From Endomychus coccineus (lineage: Eukaryota; Arthropoda; Insecta; Coleoptera; Endomychidae), in NCBI GenBank assembly GCA_958510875.1, contig OY294070.1, positions 114,866,703 to 114,930,702 on the forward strand: a DNA stretch of 64,000 nt, written 5' to 3'. Both the position numbers and the translations under genes were made by a program. The notes below the pieces were generated by a model. The model worked only from the letters and a program-made list of their open reading frames with translations. It was not told the DNA's origin and did no database searches. Shown here in pieces: positions 45,039 through 56,900 of the stretch. Every line of letters starts with the position of its first letter. The stretch's first letter is position 1.

Positions 45039-45745
45039 CGAAGACAAGGTAAAAAGTCCCTGAAAAATTAAACAAAAAATTATTTATTTGGACAAAACTC
45101 ATTCTTTGTTTAGCCCGATTCACTTCGTTCAACGTTTTCTTAATTTTTCGATCCCTTCCATGTTATGAGATTTCGGCAATCCCCCAAAATAGACGTTTGT
45201 TTCAACGATGACCTCATCGTTTGTGCCGAATCTTTTCCCGCCGAGCCATATCTTCAAGTTTGGAAATAAATAGAAATCGCAGGGGGCCATATCTGGGGAA
45301 TATTGTGAACGACGAACCAATTCGTAGCGCACAATTCATGCAATTTTGCCATTGCCCCTGCGGACTTGTGTGCCGATGCGTTGTCCTGGTGGAAAAGACC
45401 ATTTTTCTCTGCCAAATGAGACAACTCTCGTTTCAAATCGACGTCAAAACGAACCAACAGCTCTATATAATATACGCCGGATAAGATACGCTTTTTTAAG
45501 GTAATCATCATGTGCATCCCCAAAAACTGTCACAATGACTTTGAAGGCCGATGAATCCACTTTGGCCTTTTTTGCATTCAATTCGCCAGATAGAGTTCAT
45601 TGTTTCGACTGTTCTTTGGTCTCTGGTGTGTTGTGATGAATCCACGTCCACGGTTACGAAAAGGCGCGGAAAGTCCTTCTTATCGCGCTTGAATATTGCC
45701 AAATACTCCTTAGAACTCCACACTCGCAATTCGCAAGAATTCATG
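45039..45745 (-). pseudogene. Mariner element and transposase relic, copy 2
   Basis: The left end CGAAGACAAGGTAAAAAGTCCC matches copy 1. Minus-strand frames give LRVWSSKEYLAIFKRDKKDF and LFVTVDVDSSQHT (first catalytic Asp region), GLFHQDNASAHK (second Asp), and QYSPDMAPCDFYLFPNLK with the third Asp spaced as in D,D34D mariners, then ETNVYFGGLPKS and GIEKLRKR. The HTH third and right TIR are absent, so the copy is truncated in its N-terminal half. Frames change at least twice. Catalytic motifs are better kept than in copy 1. Confidence 0.85.
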
Positions 45746-46999
45746 TTAAGATTTTGCTAAGCATCATTTAGTTTGTCATTATACATCTTCTACAATTGAT
45801 GATGAACATTGTAATGTTATTCAGAATAATTAAGTTTCATTTCTTTAGAAGACAAATTTTGAAGAGAATTTTGATGTTAACGAATGAATAGTGGCAAATA
45901 GTGGCTGTTCATGAGAAAACAACTAAACCAGTAAATATATAAATACTTGCTATAATATACTCGATAATACTGCGTTGCAATTTAGTTTGGATTGAAAAGC
46001 GGCTTTACCCGTATTTTTGAATGCAAACTATGAATATGTATGTCGACATAAATCAACGAGTTATACATAATTTACAAATGATGCAATAAATTATATAGAA
46101 TAATAATTCAATGTTTATTACCGATATGTGTAGCATAATTAACGTGTCGTATTGTATTAAAACGGACAATAACTTATCATAGTTTAATTACCTACGTTCT
46201 CGAAAGAAAAATCTGTTGTACAAATCAAATCTAAATTATGCAAAATTAGCACAACAGGTGTTTGTCTTGAGAAATCAGCTCACGACATATTTAGTGGGAT
46301 TGCTGGTGGGCTCATTAGTTAAATGCTGAGACAAGTATTCAATAATAATGAATGTGCATTGGCTGGACTGCAACCATACTTGGTTTGTCACTTCATGAGA
46401 ATCAATGTTTAAGATCGTTCACTGGTGAGCAGTGGCGATTTTGCTGTGGGTGCATTTGTGCAGTACACTCTCCTAATACACAAAACTGCAATCTGCATTC
46501 ATGCAATCCAAAATACATAGGTAACTAGATAGTGATGCCAGAACAGCTGTAGCTAGTTCAATTTTCGAATACCACCTAGGAGTGATACAGTTAATCATAA
46601 GTTAGAGAGAGAGACCACTCGGACACGTGAAAAAGGAAATACATGTACGTACATTATGAGATTCCCCTGCATTGCTCCAATGCAGTGATTGAGTTTGCTA
46701 AACAGTTGGTCAGCGTTCACACGTTGTTGATATTTAACCTGGGCGAAGGTAAATCAATCGCAATGGAGGCATATTCGGAAGAATATATTGAAGAAAACAC
46801 AAAACATTACCATAATTGCTCTTTGAACAAAGTTAGACTGAAACGTGAATTATCATTTATATATAGAAGATTTCCGTGGAGCAGCAAGTTTCTTAGCAAT
46901 TTTGCAATTATTTATAGATCATAACATCACGGGCTGTTTCTATTAAAATTAATTTGTGAAGGCTTTTTTTCAACGCTGAAAAAAGTTCAAATACTTTTC
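45746..46999. other. No recognised gene
   Basis: AT-rich; a 93-codon frame at 46643-46924 (+) has no recognisable motif. Confidence 0.5.
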
Positions 47000-47175
47000 G
47001 AGGAATACAGTGGCGCAGGAAAAACTAAATTCACCTTGTATGATAAGTATGGAGAAAACGGTAATTGTAACGATTCCAGATTTTAATAATTGTGTAATTG
47101 ACGTTTTAGCGAATTCAAAAAATGGATTTTCTATGCAAATAACCTCAAGCTTGAATATAGCCAGGAGTTCTAGGG
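46964..47175 (+). other. Protein-like patch, possible exon
   Basis: Two plus frames look coding-like. One (46968-47065) reads LKKVQILFEEYSGAGKTKF, then TLYDKYGENG before GTAATTG. The other (47010-47175, no ATG; opens with GTG) reads MEKTVIVTIPDFNNCVID, then MQITSSLNIARSSR, ending at a consensus donor (TAGGGTAAGTG). They overlap, so at most one is real. No family recognised. Confidence 0.25.
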
Positions 47176-47269
47176 TAAGTGTACTCTTTATCTTAGAAGT
47201 TGAAGATCTGAGTGCATGTACCTATAATTTGCTGATATTTAAATATCAAAGCTAGTGTGAGACTGCATC

Positions 47270-48135
47270 AACTCGCCAAACAACTTTGGCATAGGCGAAG
47301 GCAAGCTGACCCTATTCTGGCTCCCCACTGGAATAAGAGGAAAGGAAATAGGCGAAGAGTTTGCAAAACTGGGGGCTATAGAACTCCTAATAGGACCAGA
47401 ATCAGCGAATGGGATCTTGAATAGTAACATCAAAGAGACAATCCACTGTTGGGTCAAAACACAACATGCGGAAGAGTGGAAACTATTGAACGGTTGCAGG
47501 CAGTCGAAAACACTGAAAGGACCGCACATTATGTAAGACCGGCCTCAGCAAATGCGGAACATGGTCAAAATCGATGCAAAGCTGTAGACACAGATACTGA
47601 CAGGACAGGATGAACCTTAGCGATTCGCCTTTGTGCAGGTGGTGCAAACGGAAAAACGAAATATCTGTGCAGATGCGTAACACTGATCCCCCGAACGCAC
47701 ATTGCACTCTTGGTAAAGTTATGCGACACTGACGATATTCAGAAACCAGATACAAAAATGGTGTTGAACCTCTTTAGGAAATTAATCACTCACCCGGTCC
47801 CGACTGGGAGTTGAGTATAAGTGGCTGTTTGTACACCTCGGGCACCCAGTGAACACTGGAGAGGAAGCCGATCCTGCCTACCTCTGAAGCAAGGTAACCC
47901 TCTCGAGTGGGAACCGCTTCACGACTTCTAAATGATATATCACGAAGTTGGTGTTAATCTCTTTAGAAATCGTTCACATGCTGAACATGGTGAACACCCA
48001 TGAGCGAAAATCGCCCCTCTGGTACTCTTGGGGAGAACACTCTCGTGGAGGAACTGCCCTTTGGTGACTCGATAACATGAGTTGCAAAGGGCTTTGGCCT
48101 TGGCATTTAGGTACTGCAATTCCCACTCCCCACCA
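47270..48135 (+). pseudogene. Non-LTR element RNase H C-terminus and 3' UTR
   Basis: Clearly GC-richer. The frame 47293-47522 reads KLTLFWLPTGIRGKEIGEEF, then AKLGAIELLIGPESANGI and WKLLNGCRQSKTL, the end of the RNase H domain (usually W.PGH.GI.GNE.AD.LA..G, then GPEP) and the following linker. A later frame has MNLSDSPLCRWCKRKNEISV, a zinc-knuckle-like CX2C end. The PGH His and the ADELA Asp are both replaced, so it is inactive. About 370 bp of GC-rich 3' UTR follow, ending near CCCCACCATCAATTG. A second RNase H type element, distinct from 29345-32581. Confidence 0.65.
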
Positions 48136-48586
48136 TCAATTGATTAATTTATTAATTAATCATTAAATACCTATTTGAATATTATTTTAAATAATTTTTG
48201 TCGAGATTTCTGTCATTTGCATCAAAAACGGGATACTTGGCTAACATGACCTATTTTTTTAAGCGAACAATATTTCTCATTTATAATTTTGGGAAGTTCG
48301 ATTTAGAATTTTTCATTCAAAAGTAGATAAATAATAATACTATAAGATATTGATTGATATAACAGTATGATATAATATCGCCTGTTACAAACGGAAAGTC
48401 TCCAATTCAATCTCACTTCACTCAATTCTTAATTCTATTGCACTTTTATATTTTCTTTTGATGTTAAAGATTTATGAGGTACTAGAAAAGGGTTGTCAAA
48501 CCTTATTAGAAATATTGTTGTTTGAGCATTCTACCTGAAATATACTTTTAACATTATAAAGACGCATGTAGGATATTGCAAAGGTT
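48136..48586. other. No recognised gene
   Basis: AT-rich, nothing recognised. Confidence 0.5.
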
Positions 48587-48928
48587 TCAATTAATCAAAC
48601 TAGTATAAATCTTACTTAATGATTGAACGTCTGCGTTATGATTTACAGACTTGGAGTCGGTGTTATGTAAATCATCTCCAGAATAGATAACGTGCCTAAT
48701 TTCGCTTTCAACCTCTGCTACATTTGTGCAAGCTCCTTTAATGCACACATTTAAACAACTTTTATGAAAAGAATTTGATGATTTAGTGTACGCCTCCTTT
48801 GATTTTGATTCAATGAAATTTGGAGATACTTGCAGATTCCTACATCTGCGGTTCTTCTTTCTTGCTAATATCTCCATTAACTTTCCGAATTCCTTCAAAA
48901 CTTTAGGGTAGGTAGTTGTTCCTTTCAT
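48587..48928 (-). CDS. Unrecognised 113-codon ORF
   Basis: ATG to stop, 113 codons: MKGTTTYPKVLKEFGKLMEI, a basic stretch ARKKNRRCRNLQ, SKSKEAYTKSSNSFH, then CLNVCIKGACTNVAEVESEI and a polar C-terminus. Four Cys cluster at residues 59-68. It is the longest ATG-to-stop frame in this neighbourhood and more protein-like than most. I recognise no family and see no TATA box or splice support. It may be a transposon-derived small ORF or chance. Confidence 0.3.
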   Translation of the reverse strand: MKGTTTYPKVLKEFGKLMEILARKKNRRCRNLQVSPNFIESKSKEAYTKSSNSFHKSCLNVCIKGACTNVAEVESEIRHVIYSGDDLHNTDSKSVNHNADVQSLSKIYTSLIN

Positions 48929-50909
48929 ATTTAGTTATATTCCAGCCGAAAAATTAATAATGATTCTTGACCCTTACTAACAGCCTTGGGTCTCAAAACC
49001 TCGGTGATTGATCACCCCTTTGAAAGATAGTTTCACTAGTAAATTTGCTATGGAATGAAGTGCATCATGACATACGGCTTCATTGAACCTGTTGAAACCA
49101 TGTTAGTTCAATTGGTCTCATTCAAAGAAAGTCGTTTAACAAATCCTGATAATCGTACGCCATTGGCAATAACAGCATCGCCAATTTCGATTTCAAAAAA
49201 ATACAGGACAATAGTTTATCATGACCGTAGTACCCATCATTCAGTGCATTTTTGTCGAAGTATTAGTTTTTCTTCAAAGATGCGACAATTTTGGCAATTT
49301 TATTGACAAACCATTTGAATCAAATGAGTTTCAACAAGTTTTTTTCGCATGAATCAGCGTCAACTTTGTATATGCTGTGCCATGATGAATTAATTTTCAT
49401 CATATGTACAACGCAAACTGAATAATTCTTCAAACTTTCACATGAAGCAAACTGCGTGCAATTCAAATACTGAAGATCAATTCAAATTACTCTCAATCAG
49501 ATACTCCAATTATTGATCATCGTGGTGGTCAGAACATTTTTCACATTTGGGATTTTGTTCAATTTATTTTCAGAGATAAGTACAATCCTTAGAGTAATAA
49601 GAGTGTTAGTTAAATGTTAGCCTCAAAGCGCGTCATTTTATCAGAGTCAACACGTCATTAAATATAGAGTTAATTCAAAACGATGGTGTCGATGGTACAA
49701 GTGTGATATATAAATCACGATTGGCGTGTAGTTTATTGCGTTAACCTAGGTGTCACTTCATGAAATATATCGGCAAATAAAAAGCCATAAATGCGCTTTA
49801 TTGCGTAATAATTTTATAATCGAGGACACTGGATTACTGCTCGAAAACAGTTAAACAGTAGGGAAGCAAATGGCAAACGGACGATGTAGTTATTTTAAGA
49901 AGTTATAAAATCTTACAACCTGCAAATGGTGTAATGATTATTTTATTATGTTCTGGATCCAGTCGTATATAGTTTATGGGTTACCATATAGTTCGCTACA
50001 TTTCTCACTACCACCTAGCAGTTTCATCTCGGACATTGTCAGGATGAAGAGAATTTGTAGTGTAGCCAATTTTTATGTTTTAAATAGTGAAAAATTTGTA
50101 TGAATTCGAAATTTCTTTGGAAAACTAGGAAGTTCACAATGAATGATAAGTGCTTCTCTCTTTCTTTTTAAGATTTTGCTTCTAAACGGTTGCAGAGTAC
50201 ATAGCAATAAAGATTCGTCATGACATTTGACATAAAACTGATTTTTTTTGCTTAATTTTTCCCAATCTGAATTTCTGTGTAGAGTATTCTAAGGGATTGA
50301 AATAGAAAGGATGAAGTTTTTCGTGATTCATATATATCTAAGCCGGTTAGATTAGCGATTTACTGTCAGGGATATATCAAAGATACTCGTATATCGATAC
50401 TTCATACAGACTTTTCAACTTTGATACATTTCCCTGAAGACAAGTCAACCAGCGACAGACCGGGAGGAGGAGTGAAAACAATATATATAAAATTCATAAT
50501 GCCTTCCGAATTCACAGATCTAGTATAATTTCGTTGTCGATTGGAGTTTTGAAGTTATTGAAAATGGATTTATTGAGAACAACAGTCTAAAACATGGTAA
50601 ACAGATGATAAACTTACAGACTGCATTCACGATCACCATTCATTGATTAATAATAATTTAAAAGCCCGATACTGACATTTTCTCTTAAATGTCTACCTAC
50701 GATGATTTTTTTTCGTTAATCTGTTAATTGGAAGTATATTCCCTGTTTTTTATACACTATTGTACATCATGTATTGTATATCCAACAAATATGTAATGAT
50801 TAGGTACGTTCAGCTTATGTGCATGATTGAACCTGTTCAAACTGTGTGTCCATCGAATGAGTCCTGGCAGGGGAAAATAATTTTTTCATTTTATATGCTG
50901 TGAATGTAC
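48929..50909. other. No recognised gene
   Basis: AT-rich. A 49055-49306 frame (+) is unremarkable. No repeats were recognised before the satellite at 50910. Confidence 0.5.
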
Positions 50910-51315
50910 AATATTTCACGACAATTTTACACCGTATATACAATAATTACGTGCGTTGAGCATTTAATGTAATATGGAATTTGGAATGATCGTCCGCTGG
51001 CTGTGCTGTGGATATGCACAATTGTACAAACACCGATGATACAATATTTATGTACATTGAGTATCAGTTTATGAATGGACGATGAATGTAATATGGAACT
51101 TAGGATGAATTCTTTTTGAATATGATGGGAATACACACAATTGTATGAATGCACATATACAATAATTATGTATTATTGAGTTCAAGTGTATATGAATGAA
51201 AATGCATCCATTGGATATAAATTTAATATTAGAAGTATTAGAAATATATTGTGGAATTTAGAAATGTACATCACAATCAGTGTATATACATAAAATATAC
51301 AATAATTATGTACAC
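50910..51315 (+). repeat. Satellite-like repeat, 105-140 bp units
   Basis: Landmark ATATACAATAATTATGTA recurs at about 50936, 51040, 51156 and 51296, with GAATGTAATATGGAA and CACAATTGTA elements between. The same family recurs at 56530-56900 and 58403-58640. Confidence 0.75.
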
Positions 51316-51619
51316 AGAGATAGTGATGAACTATTTATTTTGTGGAAATTCATTTTTTTGTCAGATTTCATTTGATGTACACTTGGAACATTCTGTGTGG
51401 TGTTTCTTAAATTGTGTGTATCTGAAAAGCGGATACAATGAATCAGAAATATTGGTACAGCACAGCGTAGTCATACATTTGTTTAAGATTGTACTTGTCG
51501 CAATGTCGCAAAGATGTTTGGTTGAGAGACTGTTTATCTTCGTCCTCGAGATATGACTTCGCGAACTATAGGAACATTACTATTTAGTGGTTTTCTAATA
51601 CCTCTTCATATATTTCAGC
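51316..51619. other. No recognised gene
   Basis: AT-rich interval with a 101-codon frame (51251-51556) that overlaps the satellite and has no recognisable motif. Confidence 0.4.
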
Positions 51620-52325
51620 CATTGATGTGTTACAATTTCAATTATCCGTGTTTTGTTCGTTTTTGCGACGGAGGCATTTTAAAGTGAAATCGATGCGATA
51701 AAGACGCTTTGTGCTCAGTTTTTCAAGAAATCTCGCTCTTGAGTTATTTTTCAGAATATATCTTTTTCTATTATAAACCAAAAGCAGCAACGCATATATG
51801 TACATTGACGGCACAGTTAAAATATTGTGTATTTTGAAAACCTCTCTAATTATTCGTAAAGCTTTTTTTGCCACACAAAACACGAATGCTATGATGATGG
51901 GTTTCCCCAAAATTGAACGCAGTATCGTAGATTGCTATAATAAACAGAACGAAGTGCAGTCTTAGAAACAATTGATTCAATTGATCTGAGAACAAAACAT
52001 GCAGAGCTCAATTTATGATTAATATTTTCAATATGTAGAACATATGATGATTTTCAATCTAAGGTTAACTCGCAGAATCTTATAAATTCAACATGTTCGA
52101 GATAAGTATTGCCCATTCTGATGGTGTTATTCAAATTTAAATTAACATAATAATTCAGAACAATGAAATTAGTTTCATCAGTATTAATAACTGAATTATT
52201 TTTCGAAAACAATTTTTGTAGCTTTCTACTTATTATCCTAGCTCTCTCTAATAATTCATCAATATTTGTATCCGTGAACACTACTGTAGTATCCTCGGCA
52301 TACCATCTTGGTCTATCGCCGCAAT
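51620..52325 (-). pseudogene. Jockey-like RT C-terminal half relic
   Basis: Minus strand: YAEDTTVVFTDTNIDELLERA (the FADDT box with one catalytic Asp changed to Glu, at about 52290-52230), LQKLFSKNNSVINTDETNFI, then NTYLEHVEFIRFCELTLD, then after stops VLRSIESIVSKTALRSVYY and, in another frame, KKALRIIREVFKIHNILTV followed by PSMYIYALLL, the usual C-terminal block. Related to 14033-15322 in layout but much more decayed. Shares its end with 18490-18600. Confidence 0.7.
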
Positions 52326-52344
52326 GTGATGGGTGTGCAGGTAT

Positions 52345-53095
52345 CTGATGTCAGCTGCAGGGCCTGTCAAAAGGCGCCTCAGACGCTTTTCCACCTACTG
52401 TAGGCATGTCCGGCAAAAGCGGCCTCGGCGTACACCCATCGCCATAATGTGGCCCTACGGGTGCTGTATCACTATCTAAGGCACTCGTACGAAATAGATC
52501 AAGAGCCGGTGCTGCCTCTCATGCCAGGAGATATTGAGTCTGTTGTCGGAAACGGAAAAATTTCCTATCTACTGGAATTACCCGTTTCCGACCGTCAGGT
52601 CCATACAAGCCAATAGGCCTGACGTTGTCCTCCCCGATAAACTAAGCAAGACTATGTATGTCATCGGATTTTCTGCTCCTGCAGAGAAGAACATAGTCTT
52701 TTAAGAGGAGGAAAAATGGACAAAATATCAAGATCTCCTGTTCGAACTCCGCACGCTATACCCAAGCCACAAGGTCGTATTAGTGGTTCCGATCATCGGT
52801 GTTTTGGGCGGAATTCGGTCTTCGCTGCTTCCGAACTTGAAGATCATTCCGGCCTGTAAGAATTCGGCGCAGATTTTGATAGACCGGATGCAAAAGGCAG
52901 TCATTCTGGGGTCAATGAGAATACTTGGGGCACACGATTTAGGAACCTGAAGCTACTTACCGACCGGTGGGGAGGAGTAGCTTCGGTTAACCTCCTTTTT
53001 GGGTTTTCTGGTGCGACTGCTGCGGTCGGAGCTCGCAGCAGCCCCGACCAGGTTGTAATATATAAAAAATATATATATATATATATTATTAAGAA
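52345..53095 (+). mobile_element. Non-LTR element 3' end with restriction-like endonuclease
   Basis: GC-rich block ending in a 3' UTR of about 100 bp and an (AT)n tail (53060-53090). It encodes the C-terminus of an R2/R4/CRE-type element (see next entry). 5'-truncated; the upstream border abuts the RT relic in opposite orientation. Confidence 0.75.
52430..52950 (+). pseudogene. REL-endonuclease C-terminal domain
   Basis: Such elements cut their target with a PD-(D/E)XK nuclease placed after the RT. First frame: RHNVALRVLYHYLRHSYEID and PGDIESVVGNGKISYLLEL. After one frameshift near 52600: NRPDVVLPDKLSKTMYVIGF, SAPAEKNIVF, stop (52690-52692), EEEKWTKYQDLLFELRTLYP, VVPIIGVLGGIRSSLLPNL and RMQKAVILGSMRILGAH, ending in TGA at 52948-52950. 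The RPD motif and the following Asp-Lys pair are the nuclease signature. With just one shift and one stop it is a fairly recent copy. Confidence 0.75.
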
Positions 53096-53099
53096 AATT

Positions 53100-54708
53100 T
53101 ACTTACTTTTTTATTTTGCCCCACGTTGTGGTGACAATTGTTAAGATTAATTTCTTATGATTTTATTTTATTTGAATTTTATTAATAATTATATTTTGAT
53201 TCTACCGGCTAGCTTTTTTTTATCTTTTAATTTGATTATATTTGATCTTTAAATTAATGTTTATGAAGTTTTGAAGTTTATCTATAGAATAATTTTATAT
53301 GGAATTAAACACAATGCTCTTTGATTTCACAATATTTAATTTCTATGACTCTTATTGTCTTGTTCAACTCAATTTTATGTTTACAAAATCTATGACATAA
53401 CCTTATAATCACTTTTTTAATTAATATTTGTTTATATTGTTATAATCATCAATCTTCCTTTTTCTTTACAGATAATACGGATAATATGATGTAGAAATTA
53501 TAAACAAACTTACGTTTAGATAATATCCAAAAGTGTGTTTAACAATGTGGGCAATTTTCAATTTACTTCCTTTCATAATTTCGTTGATTCACCTTTTACA
53601 CAACACTATGCTTTTTCACGATAATCACAGGTAACTAATCTAGGTTACTTCTTCTTGAGAATCAGGAACTGTTGATAATACTTTGTTTTATTCTTTTAGA
53701 TAAGACATAAAACTTTTCGATGCTTTATTGAAATTATGTTGAAGAATGGCAATCGTTGGATACTTCTTATAAATTGGAGGTTATTACTACTTTTTATTTG
53801 GTTTAGATACTTGGAACACTCGTTGACTTTTAATAAAAATTATTAACTTCGGTTTCTTGTAACCTATCGAAGTTTGGAACACTTGCGTTCTCTGATGTTT
53901 ATTTTTTATAAACTTAGGTTAGAAAATTTTGGTGAGTTGCCAGAGAAGAACAGTCTCTGCTTGGATATTAATGCAAACTGAACTTGGCTTTACTTTCAGA
54001 CCTTTTTATAGGCCTCCAAAACCGACGCTACTTGATGTCATAAACAACCTATCAGGTGCTTACTTTACTTATCAAGAATGCCAAGTTAATTGTTGTTAAA
54101 CTGACAGAAGTACTCATTGTTACCAGACTGACACTAGAAATTCCTCTCAACCAATCAGAATTTAGTATTCTTTAATTTTTGAATTATTGGAGATTTTCAA
54201 CTTATTTTAATTGATAGTGATTCCTTCTTTTTAAATTAATATTGCCTACATTTTTCCCCACACTTTGGTATAATATAACCTATGATTGGGTTATTATTAA
54301 TATGATTATTCCCATATTTATGGTTTTCTTGACAGTTACTTATTCTTTAATCTAATACATACCATATTATATCAATAACATTCTTTTAACATTACATAAC
54401 TCAAATTTACTAATCCTAACTTATATCTATAACATTATTCAATGTTTTGTACTATCTCATGATAGTTTTGTAATCACTTTAATTATGATTTCTGCCTTCG
54501 TTACACAGTACGTTTCTTCACTTTCACTGAAGTTCTTGTTTATCACTTCTTATTCTATTACATTGTTGTTTATTATGTTTTACATTGTTAATTTTAATAT
54601 CCTAACTATTATTTAGCTTTTACTATTGTTTTTAATTCCATATAAATATCTTTTATTTGATCTTTTCTGATTTTCAAAGTTCGGTAAGTTATTATTTTTA
54701 AATTTTTA
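53100..54708 (-). mobile_element. LTR-containing unit, copy A (3' region-PPT-LTR-PBS)
   Basis: Reading the minus strand: about 440 bp of 3' internal region (54708-54270), a purine tract (GTGTGGGGAAAAA, 54263-54251), an LTR from 54250 (TGTAGG) to 53139 (...TTAACA), two bases, then a primer-binding-site-like 19-mer (53136-53118, TGTCACCACAACGTGGGGC) resembling the tRNA-Lys site TGGCGCCCAACGTGGGGC. Homology to copy B ends within about 20-30 bp. The LTR has a TATA box (54010-54001), an initiator TCAGTT 25-30 bp downstream and an AATAAA signal. It carries a 164-bp stretch absent from B. No coding region remains. Confidence 0.65.
53978..54012 (-). promoter_or_regulatory. LTR core promoter, copy A
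   Basis: Minus strand: CCTATAAAAAGG followed, with normal spacing, by GTTCAGTTTGC, an arthropod initiator (TCAGTT). Copy B has TATAAAAGGC at the same place but a decayed initiator. Confidence 0.55.
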
Positions 54709-55145
54709 AACCATTCACCAGTAATACTTCGAATACCATAAGCTTTCATTTTATTTATTAATATCTTATGATTCACCATGTCAAATGCTTCGGACAGGTC
54801 ACACACTAATATTACACTCACTCTTTTATTATCAGTGTTGTCATGAATATTGCTTAATAATTCATATGCAACACTATCTGTAGATTTACCAGCACGAAAA
54901 CCATCCTGATTATCAACAATAATTTTATCTTTTTCTAGATTGTCAACAACGCGATTTTCCATAGCATTCTCTAGAATTTCCCCCAGTATTGAATTCAAAC
55001 TTATGGGTCGATAATTATTCATACATTCTCGATTCCCTTTTTTAAACACATGTACCACTTTTGAGACTTTTAATTGAGAAGGTACGTATCCCTCTTGAAA
55101 AGAAGAATTAACAATTTTCAATATAGGGGGATGAATATGTTCAAT
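54709..55145 (-). pseudogene. Non-LTR reverse transcriptase fragment
   Basis: Minus strand, one open frame: KIVNSSFQEGYVPSQLKVS, VHVFKKGNRECMNNYRPISL (RT motif 1), NSILGEILENAMENRVVDNL, IIVDNQDGFRAGKSTDSVAY (motif 2), VSVILVCDLSEAFDMVNHKI (motif 3 with the first catalytic Asp, DLSEAFD where DLSKAFD is usual) and YGIRSITGEWFK. At 54708 the RT stops and copy A of the LTR unit begins; the open frame continues 30 codons into it by chance. The FADD region is absent. No internal stop in about 140 codons, so a young scrap. Confidence 0.8.
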
Positions 55146-56529
55146 AGAATATAGAATTCGTAACTAGGTTGAGAATCATTGGTAGAAACACTGAATGTCC
55201 ATTTCATGACCATGGGAAAATGTATTTCTAACAATTGTGTTACATGAGATGTTAAAAATAGAACATGTATTTCTTAAATGCAATGAAAATCATAAAAGTT
55301 CATAGTTTCACTTATCAATTTTAATTTTGACTGCATTGATGAATAAGTTCCCACAAATGAGTAATGAATTACGGATAAAATTGAAACCTACAGAAGAACT
55401 TAAGTATTACTTGGTGACGCTTCAAATGTAGTCCTGATACCTCCTTGTAATGGCCTTACTTATCAGATTGAATTTCTTCTTAACCAATTAAGTAATAAGT
55501 CGATATTCAAGTTCAGCATAAGCGTTTTAATTTTTTATGGTTATTATAATCACTTCAATTTTACACGGCAATCTAGATAATTTCTCCATCGAATGAAACG
55601 GGTTTATCTTACAAATGCGAAAATTCGAAATAATCGTAAAAACGAAATTAAGTTGTTCCGAGATCACGAACACAGCTCAACTCGAAACGATAACAAACGT
55701 TTAGCGTATTACGATTTCAGATTTATCGTTTTCAAACGTCAGTTTTCAGCGTTATCGTTTCGAAATGTCCCGGCTAAATCATCTAATTGGTATTTAACAT
55801 CAAACTGGCAGATATAAAACGCGCTCAGATACGAGAGGTTCTTCAACCTTCACGCACACATCGTCTCTTTTAGCTTATATGGACAGTTTAGATTAGAGCA
55901 GTAACGCATAAAATTACAAGTTTAAAGCTTTGCGAATGCAAATTTCTAGGATTAAACGTATTTATGCAGCTTTGGATAGACCTGGTTATGAATAAAAATC
56001 AATATCTGTCAAAAACTCGCACTAAACTATGAATATTATTGCGTGGGTTTTCAATTGGTTGTATCAAAACGTTTGAACGGTTGTGTATAATGCTTACAAA
56101 CACTGTACTTTCGAAACATTGTACTGTCTCCAGACACATCCGGCATTTACATAAAGTTTACTCGTTTTGAAAATGCTCTAAAATCTGTATTTAATAAGTT
56201 TCAAAGGAGGCACATAACTTTGTGTACGGTTTATATGTCTTTTATGGCATATACATATTTGTAAGTGGTTAAGAGTGTTAAGATCACATATATTAGCAAC
56301 TCAAGAGAGCATGTAGGTGTGTACTCTTTGTAATGAAGAAATAATTCATGATATAATTCTTCTATAAATCAAACAGAACTAGATATATTTGCTTGGAGGA
56401 TTAGTTGGAATGTCCAAAGTGATAAAGTTTCCATTGCAATATAAACTATGATCAGAATCAAAACACGAACGACAAAAGACTAATTATGTATTGTGATGAA
56501 TCAATTGATACAAAAAAATCAAAATTGGG
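55146..56529. other. No recognised gene; possible promoter
   Basis: AT-rich apart from 55580-55870. That patch has a 12-bp inverted repeat (CGAAACGATAAC at 55683-55694, GTTATCGTTTCG at 55751-55762) and a TATA box (TATAAAA, 55813-55819) followed by GC-richer sequence. It looks like a core promoter facing right, but no ORF follows. Confidence 0.35.
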
Positions 56530-56900
56530 TACACAATACACAATCAGTGTATATACATCGAATATACAATAATTATGTACATTTTCGTTTACTTGTATGA
56601 ATGTAAATACAGCCACTGAATGAACATTTTATATGAATTGGATAGTAAATCCCAAGAGTAATTTTAAAATGAACATCTATTAGAAGTACTGTAAGGATAC
56701 ACGATTGTACGATCATTGTATATACAATAAGAATTCATATCTAGTTTACGTTTATGAATGTGAATACAGGCTCTGAACATACATTTCATGCCAATGGCTA
56801 CTGTGGCATTTAGAAATGTAAAACAATTGAATGTGCTCTGAATATACATGATTTAACAATCAGTGTATATACATCGAATATACAATGAATATGTATTATT
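56530..56900 (+). repeat. Satellite-like repeat, second block
   Basis: Units related to 50910-51315: AATCAGTGTATATACATCGA plus AATATACAATAATTATG near 56540, 56700 and 56855, with GTAAATACAG(C/G)C and GAACAT motifs. Interrupted at 56901 by copy B. Confidence 0.75.

Noticed and set aside
47010..47255. 81-codon frame starting with GTG
   Set aside because: A GTG start is not credible in an animal gene. The upstream reading is at best an exon piece and competes with another frame, so only a low-confidence patch is reported.
54609..54708. Last 30 codons of the RT open frame at 54609-55121
   Set aside because: This part lies in LTR-unit sequence shared with 58.3 and 62.3 kb, where no RT precedes it; it is read-through across a junction.
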